NCBI RefSeq assembly: GCF_020536995.1
Contig: NC_068369.1
Location: 21,805,475-21,869,474 of the forward strand
Origin: Dreissena polymorpha
Taxonomy: Eukaryota > Mollusca > Bivalvia > Myida > Dreissenidae
Direction of reading: 5' to 3'
DNA length: 64,000 nucleotides
Under the pieces are notes generated by a model. That model saw only the letters and a list, made by a program, of their open reading frames with translations. It did not search any database and had not been told where the DNA came from. Below, piece by piece: positions 28,380 through 39,956 of this stretch. Position 1 is the first letter of the stretch; every line of letters begins with the position of its first letter. The translations under genes were made by a program, and so were the position numbers.

Positions 28380-30320
28380 TACTTAATTGAAGGTCCAGGC
28401 AGCCCTATAAGACCAGCGGACAACCAATTAGGCAGTTGGCATGCAGAAATAACATATACGCACAAAATCCATCACTACGGTAGCATATCGAAGACGTTAA
28501 AAGCGCAACGCTTTATATGAACATTATATTATGTAATTTAAATAATCGTTTTGAGTATCTTTGTCTGACGGATCTGATTTACTCTTTTCTGTTGTTTACA
28601 TTTAAATATATATTTTCATTGTCAACGCTGCATATCCTATTTAAAAATATTAAGCCGTTCTTGAAACGATCTTTGAACGAAATATGCATCAAGGTTTACA
28701 TCTTTATGTTTCAACCGCGATGAAATTCGCGGTGAACACCATACCATACATACATTATAATTCCTTCCTAGCAAATAAGCTGTCATTACTAGATTTGTTT
28801 TAATCATCTGAAACTCGTAGTGACTATTTTGTTGTCTTTTTTATATTTTGCAGATCATTATATCACACATGAATAATTGGTCACATGCAGTGTCATTTCT
28901 ATCTTCAATATATTTGAGACCTGTTTAGAAACCTTTAGGGCTAATGTGCTTTGAAAAAAACGTATGCTATGTATAAAAAATAGCGCTAGTTTAGAAATGA
29001 AAGTTCGTGTACGTTAGTGAGACATGTTGAAACACTTAAAATAATTCATTTCTTCAATTCCACATAATGCCATTATTGATTTGAAAAGTTACAAACGTTT
29101 ATGACTAGTTATATGGAGTTATTTGTGTATCAAATGTTGTTACACTGGCACCTTAAAAAATGTTCTTTAAGCTTCAGTATCATGAAAAAAATGTTTGAGT
29201 ATACTTTTCTCTTTGTTATTTTTTTATTGTTTAAACAACCATGTTATTTATCATTTAAATTTAATTTAAAGATCGTTATTTTTAATACTTAATCACAATG
29301 ATGTTATCAGTTTAAACCAATCTGTTTGTTTTAATTTTCAAAATCAAAACAATTTTTCTTATGGTGTCTTAAAGTTCTATTACTTTGTAAGAGAAATGTT
29401 TAACCGCAGTTAACAAATACAACATTGCATTATTTATTCCAGGTTTTCTTGTAAGTTTTTGCTCACCTCATTACAGTCCACAAGACGTGATATTATCATA
29501 AAAAAGTGTTCGTCGTCTTTCGTCATTGACAATTTTATAAGACACCTTTATTATTAAAAGTGTTGGTAGATGTAATTAAATGTGCCATAAACATTTCTGT
29601 GTATACTCGTTGACACATTTTCTTCAAATTCAATTTTACGAATACTCTGAATGTTGCTCTATCCATAGGCTTTACAAAAAACAAAGGGAGTGCTTATTTT
29701 CGAAACTTATTGTCATAATTTCCTAATCAAAACACACAAATAACTTGAATGAACCTTTACCAATAGCTTTTTTTTTATAAGGCTGCTTATTTTGTTTGTG
29801 TTATTGTCAAATTAATAGCAACCTCTGGATGTTACAATTTAGTCAACTGCTATATTAAACAACAAATCCATTTTTATCCCAAACCACGTGCCGGATTAAA
29901 TAATTATTAAGTCGACTATCTTTATCAAATTAAGCATTTCTTTCAGGACTTAGCGCATCTATCTTAAAATATTCAATCATCTTAAATTGTCTTATATATT
30001 TGAATAATTTAATAAAACCATTTCTGTTAGTTGGGTAAGGGAATTTGTTGTCAACTGGGTGTATTTGCAAATAATCTACTTCTCTGGAAAATATTTGTTT
30101 GATGTCTTAAAAGTTTGCCTGTGACGAAATACCTTCAACTAAATGCTCTGGACATGCTTTGACAAACAAAATAATCAAAGCACTGAAAGTACTGGTGGAT
30201 TATTGACATGAAATCTCACAACGTGGCCCTGATTCAAAAGGAAACTAAGTTCATTTAGAAAAACATTCAAGTTTCTGAACCCTGTCTTCGCCACTGCGAT
30301 GTTTAGTGTGTTACTAGTCT
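28380..30320. other. No gene recognised
   Basis: AT-rich DNA downstream of the GTPase gene. Open frames at 28517 and 29101 are short and low-complexity. No exon with recognisable domain, tRNA or element end was found. Confidence 0.5.
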
Positions 30321-30329
30321 CGGACCAGC

Positions 30330-31020
30330 TGGTGAAGAACACGTATTTTACTTACGCGCGTTTGCGTGCTGCTGCATACACAGAAGAGGCTTTTGTGGCA
30401 CGCTCATGTAAATCTTTATTTTGATTTGACCATGTGAGCTAGTTTTTGACCCCACAAGACCCAGATTCGAACTAGTTCAAAGTATCATATGAGGCAAATT
30501 GACCAAGTATCATGAAGATTGGATCAAACTTGTGGCATTTACAGTGGGTTATAATATTTTTTAAGATTTGACTCTTAGGCCTAGTTTTTTTTTACCTCAT
30601 ATAACACAGATTTCATAGACAAACATTTTGACCAAGTTTCATAAAGATTGGATTAAAATTGTGCCTCTGTGGTTGTTAGGATTTTCTAAGATTTGACCCG
30701 GTGACCGAGTTTTTGACCTCTACCCACATTCCATTTTTGTCTAGATTGCATAGACAAACATGCTGACCAAGCTTGGACCGAAACTGGCATCTAGTGGTAA
30801 TGAGCTAAAATGAATTTTATCAAACTCTTGACCTTACGCAGCGGATTGCCTTACATGTGATACAAGTTTAGTAGTGGACCACCAAGGGATAAGATTTGAC
30901 CTAGTTCTCAACTCTTGATGCATATCCAATCGTAATCAGAGACGAACATTCACATGAAGTATTATGAAGAAGTAATCAAAACTGTGGCCAAGTGTGTATG
31001 CAAGAAAATTGCTGACAGAC
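30330..31020 (+). repeat. Dispersed bivalve repeat ('tttttgaccccacaagaccc' family)
   Basis: Contains repeated modules 'gtgagctagtttttgacccc', 'accaagtatcatgaagattg' plus gatcaaacttgtggc, and 'agatttgac', in about four diverged rounds. I know this family as common in bivalve introns and intergenic DNA. Non-coding. Confidence 0.75.
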
Positions 31021-31029
31021 AAATTGGTA

Positions 31030-32560
31030 TTACAAAAACTCACCATGACAACTAAGTCGGATGAGCTTTAATTTAGGTTGGCTGGTCGGATTTTAATATA
31101 TGCTTAAGTGAGTCAACAAAGTGAGCTAGTTGAAATGGGGAAGGGGTTTATAAAACATGAACACAAAGAAATATACATAAACTTTAATATAAAAGTAAAA
31201 CAATAAATGAAACAAGATGGGATTTCAGGTATTTCTGATGGTTTAACAATTTGACACAATAGTCACCATGAGTACAAGGCAAGTGATATATAGACACAAA
31301 CTTAAACTATTTGTGCAACTTGCATCAGGTTTGAACAAGCACCAGAGAATCAAATATAACAATCAAAGTATTTGTAGTATAAACCATTATAGAATTGTGA
31401 AACTTCACATTGTAAAAATCAAACTTTTTTTATATTCCATGTGGTATTCAAAGAGACATTTTTTTTCAATTCTAGAAGACGTACATAAAATATCATGTGT
31501 ACATGTACCACTCTATAAGGTATGTCCAGTAAAGTGAGAAAAAATAATCAACTAATTCAACTGCAAATATTGTTAGTGAAGTATTAGTGGTCAAAATCTC
31601 ACTTTGAACTGGAGCATGTCGAAGAAGCTTAATATACAATGATTATAAAAAACAAAGACGAAAATGGAACTAAATCAAATGTGCATCTAAATAAATGAAA
31701 CACTATATGCACATGTACCTCTGTAAAGTAATGCAAAAACAATTAAGCGACTAATGCAACTTCAAATATTTTAAAGTTAATAATGAAGCATTAATGGCCA
31801 AAACCTCCTTAAGACTAGAGTGTCTCAAAAGGGCCGGTTTAAAGAGTTAAACATGAACAACGATTTACAAAACAATAACACAGAAATGTAACAAAATATG
31901 TACATGGACAAAACTGTTAAACATTACGTGTTTTGGGAAATCTGACCTGGCCGTGTGTAATGTAAAACAAGAGTCTATGGTGTCGTTATTGTTCCTTGGT
32001 CTCTGATCGCATTTCCCAAAACCAACACAATGTCACAAGTATGAAGCTGGTGGTTAAACAACAATGTTGTGAAACTGAAGGGACTGGACTCCAGAGAACT
32101 GTATAGCAAAAATAAAATGAAATTGCCAAAGTTATTTTTTTTTGGTTTTGTTGCATGCATTAACATTTACAATACTGATGTATTGCAAGCCTATTGAAAC
32201 AAAAAGCAAATGGTTCTATAATGACAAATGCCTTTTCATTGATGTGGCATTGGTGCATAAGTTAGCTTTTGGAGTGTAAGGTTCTCCAAAGAGTTTGATC
32301 CAGAATTCCAACTAAATTGTTTTGTTTTTTTCAAATTAATGGTCTTTTCACATATATATTGTTAGTCATAAAAAAGTAGTACATTTGAATACAAACTTTT
32401 TTCCAAGCAATCTGGAGTTCATCATCTTCTAAAGAATCCAAAATGAAATCATAGCAAAAACACTTTCATGCAATATAAATATTGGACTAACTTACTACTA
32501 TCGTGCGACATCACTGATGCCTACCAGGGAAAATTGTTTACTACATGTAAGGTGTAAAAA
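31030..32560. other. No gene recognised
   Basis: AT-rich sequence past the 3' end of the minus-strand OB-fold gene. Two diverged copies of a stretch including 'aatgcaacttcaaatatt' / 'attcaactgcaaatatt' near 31550 and 31750 suggest an old duplication. No exon could be supported. Confidence 0.45.
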
Positions 32561-32564
32561 AAGC

Positions 32565-32746
32565 TGTTTGTTTCTGGTAACCCTCCCCCGCATAATTTTT
32601 TTACCCCTCCCCTTATCTTTTTATTGACTTTTTTGGAGGAAAAAATGCCTAAAAATGAGATTGTTTGTGTAAAATCAATCAATAAAAAAAAAGTTAAAAA
32701 TACCCCCATACCTATTTAGTTTTTGCAATGTTACCAGAAACAAACA
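32565..32746. mobile_element. 182-bp MITE with 17-bp terminal inverted repeats
   Basis: TGTTTGTTTCTGGTAAC at 32565-32581 is perfectly complementary to the sequence at 32730-32746. The interior is short and non-coding. No clear target duplication is visible, so the superfamily is open. Confidence 0.65.
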
Positions 32747-32954
32747 ATTTTTTTGGCCTAATTACCAGCAAATTGAAAACAGCACCAGACCACCTTCAAA
32801 GGTTGAAACAAATAAAACAATTGCCTGAGCAAAATAATGAACTAACACTACATGTGTATTTTCATTGAGCTAGTGTGACGGTTCTTGCAAGAACATTTAG
32901 CAAGAACATTTAATAAAGTAAAAATATATATTGAAGTGTCATTTTCCTATCTTG

Positions 32955-32960
32955 TTTATT
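32955..32960 (-). promoter_or_regulatory. Possible polyadenylation signal of the OB-fold gene
   Basis: Reads AATAAA on the minus strand about 560 bases past the stop codon at 33523. Other AT-rich candidates exist, so this is only one option. Confidence 0.3.
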
Positions 32961-33522
32961 GCATATATGCAACTTTCCACCATGTAATTTTACATGCAAC
33001 TTTCCACAATGTAACTTTTATAAATGATGATGAGATAAAGTGGTAAAACCTTAGGGAAGGTATGACTTGCAAAGATTACCAAAGAGTGAATTCTGATATC
33101 GAGGCTGACATGGATTTCAAACAATGATTAAATATTCAGTTTATCTTAAAACACAACTTGCTTGCATATATTGACCAGTAATTGAAATAAATTGAATATG
33201 TTCCTTTTTTTCAAGATGTTTTTAGTAGAAATTGAGTGGTCAACTGAACAAATATGACAAGAACAGAAAAAACAAAACATTATGCCTTTCAACTATTGTA
33301 CAGGTAAGTGAGATCAGCAATGAAATTGCACAAAGAATGACTAGCCATTCAGAGTCAGTCGAGTAGTGCACAAGTTAGGCTTTCACATTAACATGGGTGA
33401 AAGTACAAAATATTGAAAAACCAGAAAAGTATGAAATGGCGGTACTTTCAATAGTAATTACTTAAGAAAAGTAAAAAAATTGCCTTTCAAAAAACCTGAA
33501 CTTCAGGCATGTCTGAAAACTT

Positions 33523-33768
33523 TCACCCAAGCATTAAGGCCTCCTCGATCAGCTCCAGGCTCACGATATCCGGCCCTTGCGAAGTTATGTGCACTTGCAA
33601 GCCTGCTGCAGATGCCTCCTCAATGTCTTCGTCCCTAACTAACCCCTGCATCATGACCACAGGCACTTTCACTTCAGTGTCATCATCCAATAGGAGATCG
33701 ACTGTAGCACCATCGACACAAGCGCCAACAACAACCACATCGCGTTCAGACACTGGCACTTCAGTTTT
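33523..33768 (-). CDS. OB-fold gene exon 4 (last)
   Basis: Encodes KTEVPVSERDVVVVGACVDG, ATVDLLLDDDTEVKVPVVMM and a tail IVSLELIEEALMLG, stop TGA at 33523-33525. Acceptor ccttcag. It completes the second OB fold; the acidic tail has no name I recognise. Confidence 0.7.
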   Translation of the reverse strand, partial: KTEVPVSERDVVVVGACVDGATVDLLLDDDTEVKVPVVMMQGLVRDEDIEEASAAGLQVHITSQGPDIVSLELIEEALMLG

Positions 33769-36700
33769 CTGAAGGATATAAATGCATCATGGATGTAATT
33801 GTATTGCATACAAGTACAATTCCTATAACTCAGTTCATTGACAAGATAAGATATATTGCAGTTTCTTGTTGAATTGGTGAAACCTGGGTCAGGCCAATTT
33901 TAATCCCAGGGGCATTATTTGAACAATATTTGTTGGGAATCACTAGATGATGCCTTTAAAAAAATATGAAAGATTTGGCCTCTTGCTTTCAGTCATTTTG
34001 TAAGCTTTCCCTATTGTTATTCATTTTTAAAACTATGGGTCTCTGGGATGGGGCCAATTGACGTATCGTGACGCTACGCGCACTGTGTTTTTAGGGAGAC
34101 TACTCTAACGTTATTGTCTGAGCAGGAAAACAGTACGGCAGATTTTTGTAAATTGTGCTTAGAGACAGGGGAGGTAATAGAAACACTCGCCCGCGAAAAT
34201 ACTAAAATACCCAAAAAGAACAAAAACCAACCTTGTTTCAGTGAACAAGCCCTCCTAATTTGAGAAATTAAATGTATTATGAATACTCTTCAAGGGTAAA
34301 AAGGTGCGAATGTCGGACCAGCAGCGCCGGGCTGAAGACTATCGATTTTTTTCATTGGCTGATTAATGGCTGATTAAGCACAGTGCGCGTATATCGCGAT
34401 ACGTCAATTGTGACCACGGGATGATGCCACTTTTTGCAATACGGTTGTTTGCTAAGCAACTTTTAGCGCTAAACAAAATCCTGACCAAAATTAAGGCATA
34501 CTTTGATTATATATTGAAAGATGGACTGGTTGGTGGTGTTGGTTATGTTAGCTCCATGTGGAAGGAATAAATGATACCTAATTTTAAGTAAATGCCTTTA
34601 CAGTTGCTAAGGAATTAATCTGAGGAAAGCTGTCCAACAAAGACAATGAATGACAATAACTTGAACAGAGATTATCATGATATCCCTATGTTCAATCTTG
34701 ATTAAACTTGAAAACAAGCAGGATGTTAAATTACCTCAATATTCGTTCTAGCAGTAGTGGACAGGCTTGTTGAACCATTGTAATGGTTGACTATGACGTC
34801 TGTGACACGGATGTAGTCACCTGGCCTCACATCTGCAGCGGCAGCGGCCCTCCACAGTGTGACATTGCAGTTGGAGGTGGAGTCTTCCACCTTCACCACC
34901 TTGATGGTGACCTCTTCATCATTGACCCGAATGGTCCGGGGTGCTTCCTCCTAAAACAGCATAGTAGCAATAAATAAGAAACCTGAGGGGCCAGTTATGT
35001 TTATATTAGTTTATATAATACAGGTTACCTGAGAGGAAAGAGGACCTCCAAAAGATGCTACAAAAAAAAAAATGAAAATTATAGGACTTCGGCCTATGAA
35101 AAAATTGTTAAATTGACATTATTGAAACTCCTGTATGTACCCCCATGACCTAATTAACTAATCAACAGACCAGAACAACCTTAAGGAGAGTTCTAAGCAA
35201 GGAATATTCCTATGAAGTTTTATCAATTTTTTGCCAAGCCATTTAGGAAGGGAAGCCGTTCAAAGAAATTGTTGAGGACGACAGATGACAATGACGGACA
35301 CCATACTTGTTCACTTAGGCTTGGAAACTAGGACGACAGATAACAATGACGGACACCATACTTGTTCACTTAGGCTTGGAAACTATCAGCTCTGTGTGGA
35401 TTTTCACTGTGCGGGCAAAATCCTGAAATCAGCTTATCTGGGCAAAGGATAATGTTTCTTATAACCCTGAATGACTTGCTAAAACCAAGGTTTTCCCAGT
35501 ATTACCTGCAGAGCCAGGAAGTACAACTAAAACCTATATTTTGTAAGGAAGTTCTTATTTGGATATTCAATTAATGAAATATTGCAGAGATTCGATGTTT
35601 GTATTAAATATCAACAACTGTATAGTCAAGGTACAATTTCTTGTACAAATGTATTCAAATACAAGACATAAATGTAATACCATACAGCCTGAGTTAAAAC
35701 GCAAAGTATTGTTGGGAGTGTTATACCTGAACAATCTTCCCCACCACGCTGTTTTTCTGTTTTGATGGAGATGATAGTGCCGTTGCTATTGGCACATCTG
35801 CTGCCGGCAGAGGGTTGAGAAGGGTGGTCCCCTCGTCCGTGTGGCTGGCTGGGTGGCTTACAGCAGCCGTTGCAAATACCTTCGACTTTTCTGTCATAAC
35901 GATATACGGTTGTCGTGCATCGGTCTTCCGGATGACTTCTCTCATCGCTATGGATGATCCAACTTGGACAACAGACACATGTTAATTTTAGTTACGCCAA
36001 TAAAAGATAGGGTTGATAAGTTGAAATTTTTAAGATAAAGCTTAATTTACAAACAAATTGCAATCTGTTTGTGTAGCAAACAATTCAAAGACATTACTAA
36101 TAATTGTAGTCTCTGGTATTGCGTGTCCAAATTAAATTTACGATAAGACCTTCAACAAATCTGATATTTATAATAACTAAGGTCAATATCCTCAAAGGAA
36201 TGTAACTTAGGCGTTAACAAGTGTTTGTCACAGAACGTTGCAATGTCGCCAAAATGGCATTGTCACAAAATCCACTTGTCAAATTTTGTCTTCTTCTATG
36301 CAAGTAGTATCGATGCCAGATTAAACAGTTCAAACTAGTAACTTGGCCATTTCAAAATGAGTCCAAGTCCAAAATGAGGTCAATTCAAGTTCAAATGAGG
36401 TCATGTGATATGGGTATGTGATAAGCGATCCAATACAACATCACTGCAAGTATCAAAGCTTTGGGTTAACCGAGAATGTGGCCACTTTGAACCAAGCGAA
36501 ACTGTACATTGGAGAAATATTTTTACAAAAATATACAGATAGGCAAACAAACATGACTAACAAAATGAAATAAAAAACGAAACCATTTTTTTGGCCTGAG
36601 CAATCTTTTGTTACCTACATGATCAAGAAACGGACAGAATGCAAGATGACTCCCAACAATGAAACAAACCATGGCAAACTTATGCTTGGCGTGGTAACAA

Positions 36701-36925
36701 ATAAGGTAGTTGACATACCTTGAGTCGTCCAAACAGGTTGGACGCATAGCAGACCACTCGAACCACTTTACAGCCGTCGCTGACGGCACACGCCAACACC
36801 TTTCGCTCTGTGCCATCCTTCCCTCTGAATGTGGACGGCTCTTCATCCACCGCCACAATGCACACCCTCATAGGTGTCTTGTATGGGCCAGACGCCCGAT
36901 TTCCAAAAGCTAGTCCAATAGACAT
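33523..36925 (-). CDS. RPA-like OB-fold single-strand DNA-binding protein, 4 coding exons
   Basis: Four minus-strand exons (36925-36719, 35962-35727, 34950-34735, 33768-33523) give about 300 residues. The first half (TPMRVCIVAVDEEPSTFRGK ... KVLACAVSDGCKVVRVVCYA) and the second half (VTIKVVKVEDSTSNCNVTLW ... DVRPGDYIRVTDVIVNHYNG) each have the strand pattern and W/GD turns of an OB fold, as in the DNA-binding domains of RPA70. So it probably binds single-stranded DNA; this is inference from fold pattern. Exons 2-3 and 3-4 join in phase 0. Exon 1 ends in phase 0 while exon 2 needs phase 1; one more G before the exon 1 donor would repair the join as LK-V-GSS. It lies directly downstream of the Helitron helicase on the same strand, so it may be the transposon's RPA or a host gene with the Helitron in its first intron. 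Confidence 0.6.
33870..34480 (-). repeat. Dispersed mollusc repeat, split by a MITE
   Basis: Contains 'cccaggggcattatttgaac' and 'atcactagatgatgcc', which belong to the same broad family as the 176-bp units at 19.6-22.4 kb but in opposite orientation. The text 'gggatggggcc ... ttgtgaccacgggatgatgcc' continues across the MITE at 34061-34404, showing that the MITE is the younger insertion. Confidence 0.7.
34055..34410. mobile_element. 344-bp MITE with target duplication CAATTG
   Basis: Ends at 34061 (acgtatcgtgacgctacgcg) and 34404 pair over about 28 bp with small gaps (right arm cacagtgcgcgtatatcgcg then atacgt). CAATTG flanks both sides (34055-34060, 34405-34410). It sits in the last intron of the OB-fold gene. 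No coding capacity. CAATTG is palindromic, so part of it could belong to the terminal repeat instead. Confidence 0.75.
34735..34950 (-). CDS. OB-fold gene exon 3
   Basis: 216 bp, phase 0 to phase 0. Encodes EEAPRTIRVNDEEVTIKVVK, CNVTLWRAAAAADVRPGDYI and RVTDVIVNHYNGSTSLSTTA. VTLW...RPGDYIRV is the clearest OB-fold signature of the gene. Acceptor ttttag, donor gag|gtaatt. Confidence 0.75.
35276..35385 (+). repeat. Tandem duplication, two 55-bp units
   Basis: Two almost identical units starting 'ggacgacagatgacaatgac' at 35276 and 35331. They differ at one position, so the duplication is recent. In an intron of the OB-fold gene. Confidence 0.95.
35727..35962 (-). CDS. OB-fold gene exon 2
   Basis: Encodes GSSIAMREVIRKTDARQPYI, VMTEKSKVFATAAVSHPASH and a Ser/Pro-rich linker ending KNSVVGKIVQ. 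Acceptor gtccaag, donor cag|gtataa. It finishes the first OB fold and provides a linker to the second. Confidence 0.65.
36719..36925 (-). CDS. OB-fold gene exon 1 (coding)
   Basis: An acceptor tttgcag lies right before ATG-TCT-ATT, so the first coding exon starts exactly at its ATG and a non-coding exon upstream is likely. Encodes MSIGLAFGNRASGPYKTPMR, VCIVAVDEEPSTFRGKDGTE and VVCYASNLFGRLK. Donor aag|gtatgt. Confidence 0.7.
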
Positions 36926-37193
36926 CTGCAAATAATAATAATAGTATAAAGATCCATAAATCAGAGTGCATTGGCACTGTTACTCACAAAAACAAATATT
37001 CAAACAAGAAATATTTAGCAACAAGACTTTTAAAATATACACACGTTATCTATCAGGGCAAATGCATGATATAAAATAAAAAACAAAATACATGTAGTTA
37101 TTTGTACAAGTCCAGTTGGTATAGAAAACAAAAACCAATATATACAACAATATACAAAATGTGTTAAGATTTGGCTAGCGCTGCTGCATGGTT

Positions 37194-39950
37194 CTATACT
37201 TCACTCTGTGTAAATGCAAGATATAACGGCTTATGATCAGAGTAGTAGGTCTCCAACACGCCAAAGTCCTTCAAGCAACTTTCTTGCAAACTGGTGTAAA
37301 TGTGATCAAGACAGCTGCCATATTCGGTTGTTGGAGAATCAATCAGCTGCTTCAAACCAAGAACTTCACTAAAAAGTTTCGCAATCCTTCCACGGTCTGG
37401 ATAATTGAAATTGAAATCACCCATTAACACAATCTTCATGTTATCATTAAGGAAGTCACAAAAAAGTGCTGATGCCCTGTCTCCAAACACAGATAAGAAG
37501 TCTGAAAAATTTGCAATAGAGGCAATGTTTGGTGGACAGTACACAAAACATAGTAAAATGTCATTTGGCAAGTACAAAACAGCACACTCTATACCTGATA
37601 TTGTTTGGAATGAGGAGTGACTAACTTCAACACCCTGTCTATAGTAATCAGCAAGACCATGTGCAGACTCACCATGGTCTGAAGACAAAACATCAAACCC
37701 ATCAATTTCAAAATTCTCACCAAGTTCACCAGAAAGCCTGGTTTCGACAAATCCAACTATATCCGCACACAACATGTTATGCTCTTGTTTCACATCACCA
37801 ATGTGCTTTCTTAAAGATCTACAGTTTTGGAAACAGACTTTCATTACACTGTCACCGTAAGAATGCAAATCTGGCAAAGACTCCACTATCTGCTTCTGTG
37901 TCCTAAGTCTGACCATCTCTGCTTCAACAGCAGTGGAAATGCTGATTTTCTTCCAATTTGATTCCAATATATGGATGCCTGATAGACTACTCATTCTACT
38001 AAGGCCAACATAGTGGATATGATCTATTTTTCGTTTGCCAAAATGCAAAACTCCACTCTTGATGGTAGAGCCCTGCGCCTTGTGGATTGTTTTGCCTGCA
38101 GACAAATACAATGGAAACTGGCGACGAATGATAAGGTATGTTTTGTAATGCCGGAAAGCAAAGTTTCGACATACCTCAAGTACTGGTGTCCATGCCAAAG
38201 GGATTGCACTGGTATACAAATGCTTGTACTTGACACGCCACTTTTTGCCAATAGTCGGATCATCAAACTCAACCCAGACAATACTGCACCTTGATGAATT
38301 TTCAACCCTGAAGTCAAATTGCTTTATCAAGCCAGATGCACCATTTGTAAGACCATCAGCAGTGTCTATATTTGAGCATAACTCAGCTGGCATACCAACC
38401 CCAAGTTCAAGGTTTTGATGAAGGCCCATTGTTTTTGATGGGTCCCCTGGTATCTTTGAAAGGATGCTAGCATGCAATGCATTACCTATATTTCCAGAAA
38501 CAGTGTCAATTGCCTTTATTGTAAAAATATCTGAGGCAGGCATACTGCCTAGGACAGTGCTATTGTGGGCATTCACATCAGCTCTTGTGCAAAACAAATG
38601 TGGAAGATGGTCTTTGTCATGATCACTCAAAGCCAAGTTCTGAACTTGCCTCTTTTCAAGTACAGCTAAATCGTCTGTTGTATGATTCCCTTCCCGCAGC
38701 CTATTAAGAAGCAGTGCAAATTCACGATCATCTTTTTGCCTCATAATCTCTTTTAATTCAAAAAACTCGAAAAGGTCTACCCACAAGTTTGTTCCCATAC
38801 ATTGCATTTGTGGCGTTTTGTAGACTTGTGAAAAAACCCAAGCATCCTGTACAGGTCTCAACTGAAACAAATCACCAACTGCAAGGACACTAACACTCCC
38901 AAAAGGACGAGCACATCCTTGCACTTCTTGCAATCTTAAGTTGATGAAAGTTAACATTTCCCGACCTACCATGGAGATTTCATCAATGATGACAACTTTC
39001 AAAGCCTGATAGCGAGAGCGCATTGTATTCAATTGCTGCATATCAAGTGGTCTGAACTGAAAACCTTGTGAAGCTGGTATGCAAAAAGCAGAATGTATTG
39101 TGCTGCCGCCAATATTGTGTGCGGCTTTTCCTGTGGGAGCACACAACAGCACTTTAACAGTATCTGGACCCTCATCATGATTGTGATTGTAATACTTCAC
39201 AAGAGCCTGGTTGATGGAACGAATGACAACGGACTTGCCACAGCCAGCACCTCCGGACAAGAAAGTGTAAAACGGTAATGAATTGGATTTGACTTTGTGC
39301 AGGATATGGTAAAAAAAACGTTTTTGTTCACAATTCAATTTGCGAACATTCTCCAAAAACCTTTCATTGTCCATTTCTTGTTGAGGCAACACTCCACTAC
39401 AAGCATGTTTTCTGCTTATGCCTAAATCTTCACCAAGATCATAATTCTCGACTGCTGCAGAAGGCCCAGGATCAAAACAACCATGCATTTCGGATCTCAA
39501 CAAGGTCTCTTCTTGATCGATCATCTCCTGGTGATGTGCCTCGGGATGAACTGCAGAATACAATTGCTCAGACTCCAGATCTTCACTTATGCTCTCATAG
39601 AAGCTTTCGTCGTTTGTCTCATACTTTGATTGATTGCTTTTTATTTCGTCTGACTTGGCATCAAAGCTCTCTTCAAATGACTGGTATGTCCCTAGTAGAT
39701 CAGTTTCATCATCCCGCCAATGTGAATACAGCATGATCTTTTCCCGGTAATGTTCTTCCGCATCTTGACTTAACGGTGTGACGTGGCTGTATAAGACCTT
39801 TTGACGCTTTCTCTTTCTCAATTGAACCCCACAGGCAAATTGTATAACATCCAAGTGTACTTCTTCATCAGCGACATCCAATTCATCAACTGTGTCATGT
39901 TCATATTCTGTTTCAAGCAATTCTTGACCATCATCACGAGATATAGGCAT
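37194..39950 (-). CDS. Helitron PIF1-like helicase with C-terminal AP-type endonuclease
   Basis: 918 residues. An acidic linker (1-200) includes RKRKRQKVLYSHV and HYREKIMLYSHW as in Rep-helicase joins. The SF1B helicase has Walker A FLSGGAGCGKS (about 230), CAPTGKAAHNI (motif Ia), VVIIDEISMVG (Walker B, about 322), GDLFQLRPV, and the C-terminal motif AGKTIHKAQGST. From about residue 700 an endonuclease/exonuclease/phosphatase domain follows: KVCFQNCRSLRKH, GFVETRL, VLMGDFNFNY and YYSDHKPLY. The fusion unwinds donor DNA and probably helps nick the target. Its own ATG is seven codons past the Rep stop in the same frame, so it may be made by read-through or the upstream stop is a single lesion. 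Confidence 0.92.
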   Translation of the reverse strand: MPISRDDGQELLETEYEHDTVDELDVADEEVHLDVIQFACGVQLRKRKRQKVLYSHVTPLSQDAEEHYREKIMLYSHWRDDETDLLGTYQSFEESFDAKSDEIKSNQSKYETNDESFYESISEDLESEQLYSAVHPEAHHQEMIDQEETLLRSEMHGCFDPGPSAAVENYDLGEDLGISRKHACSGVLPQQEMDNERFLENVRKLNCEQKRFFYHILHKVKSNSLPFYTFLSGGAGCGKSVVIRSINQALVKYYNHNHDEGPDTVKVLLCAPTGKAAHNIGGSTIHSAFCIPASQGFQFRPLDMQQLNTMRSRYQALKVVIIDEISMVGREMLTFINLRLQEVQGCARPFGSVSVLAVGDLFQLRPVQDAWVFSQVYKTPQMQCMGTNLWVDLFEFFELKEIMRQKDDREFALLLNRLREGNHTTDDLAVLEKRQVQNLALSDHDKDHLPHLFCTRADVNAHNSTVLGSMPASDIFTIKAIDTVSGNIGNALHASILSKIPGDPSKTMGLHQNLELGVGMPAELCSNIDTADGLTNGASGLIKQFDFRVENSSRCSIVWVEFDDPTIGKKWRVKYKHLYTSAIPLAWTPVLEVCRNFAFRHYKTYLIIRRQFPLYLSAGKTIHKAQGSTIKSGVLHFGKRKIDHIHYVGLSRMSSLSGIHILESNWKKISISTAVEAEMVRLRTQKQIVESLPDLHSYGDSVMKVCFQNCRSLRKHIGDVKQEHNMLCADIVGFVETRLSGELGENFEIDGFDVLSSDHGESAHGLADYYRQGVEVSHSSFQTISGIECAVLYLPNDILLCFVYCPPNIASIANFSDFLSVFGDRASALFCDFLNDNMKIVLMGDFNFNYPDRGRIAKLFSEVLGLKQLIDSPTTEYGSCLDHIYTSLQESCLKDFGVLETYYSDHKPLYLAFTQSEV

Positions 39951-39956
39951 TTTTTC

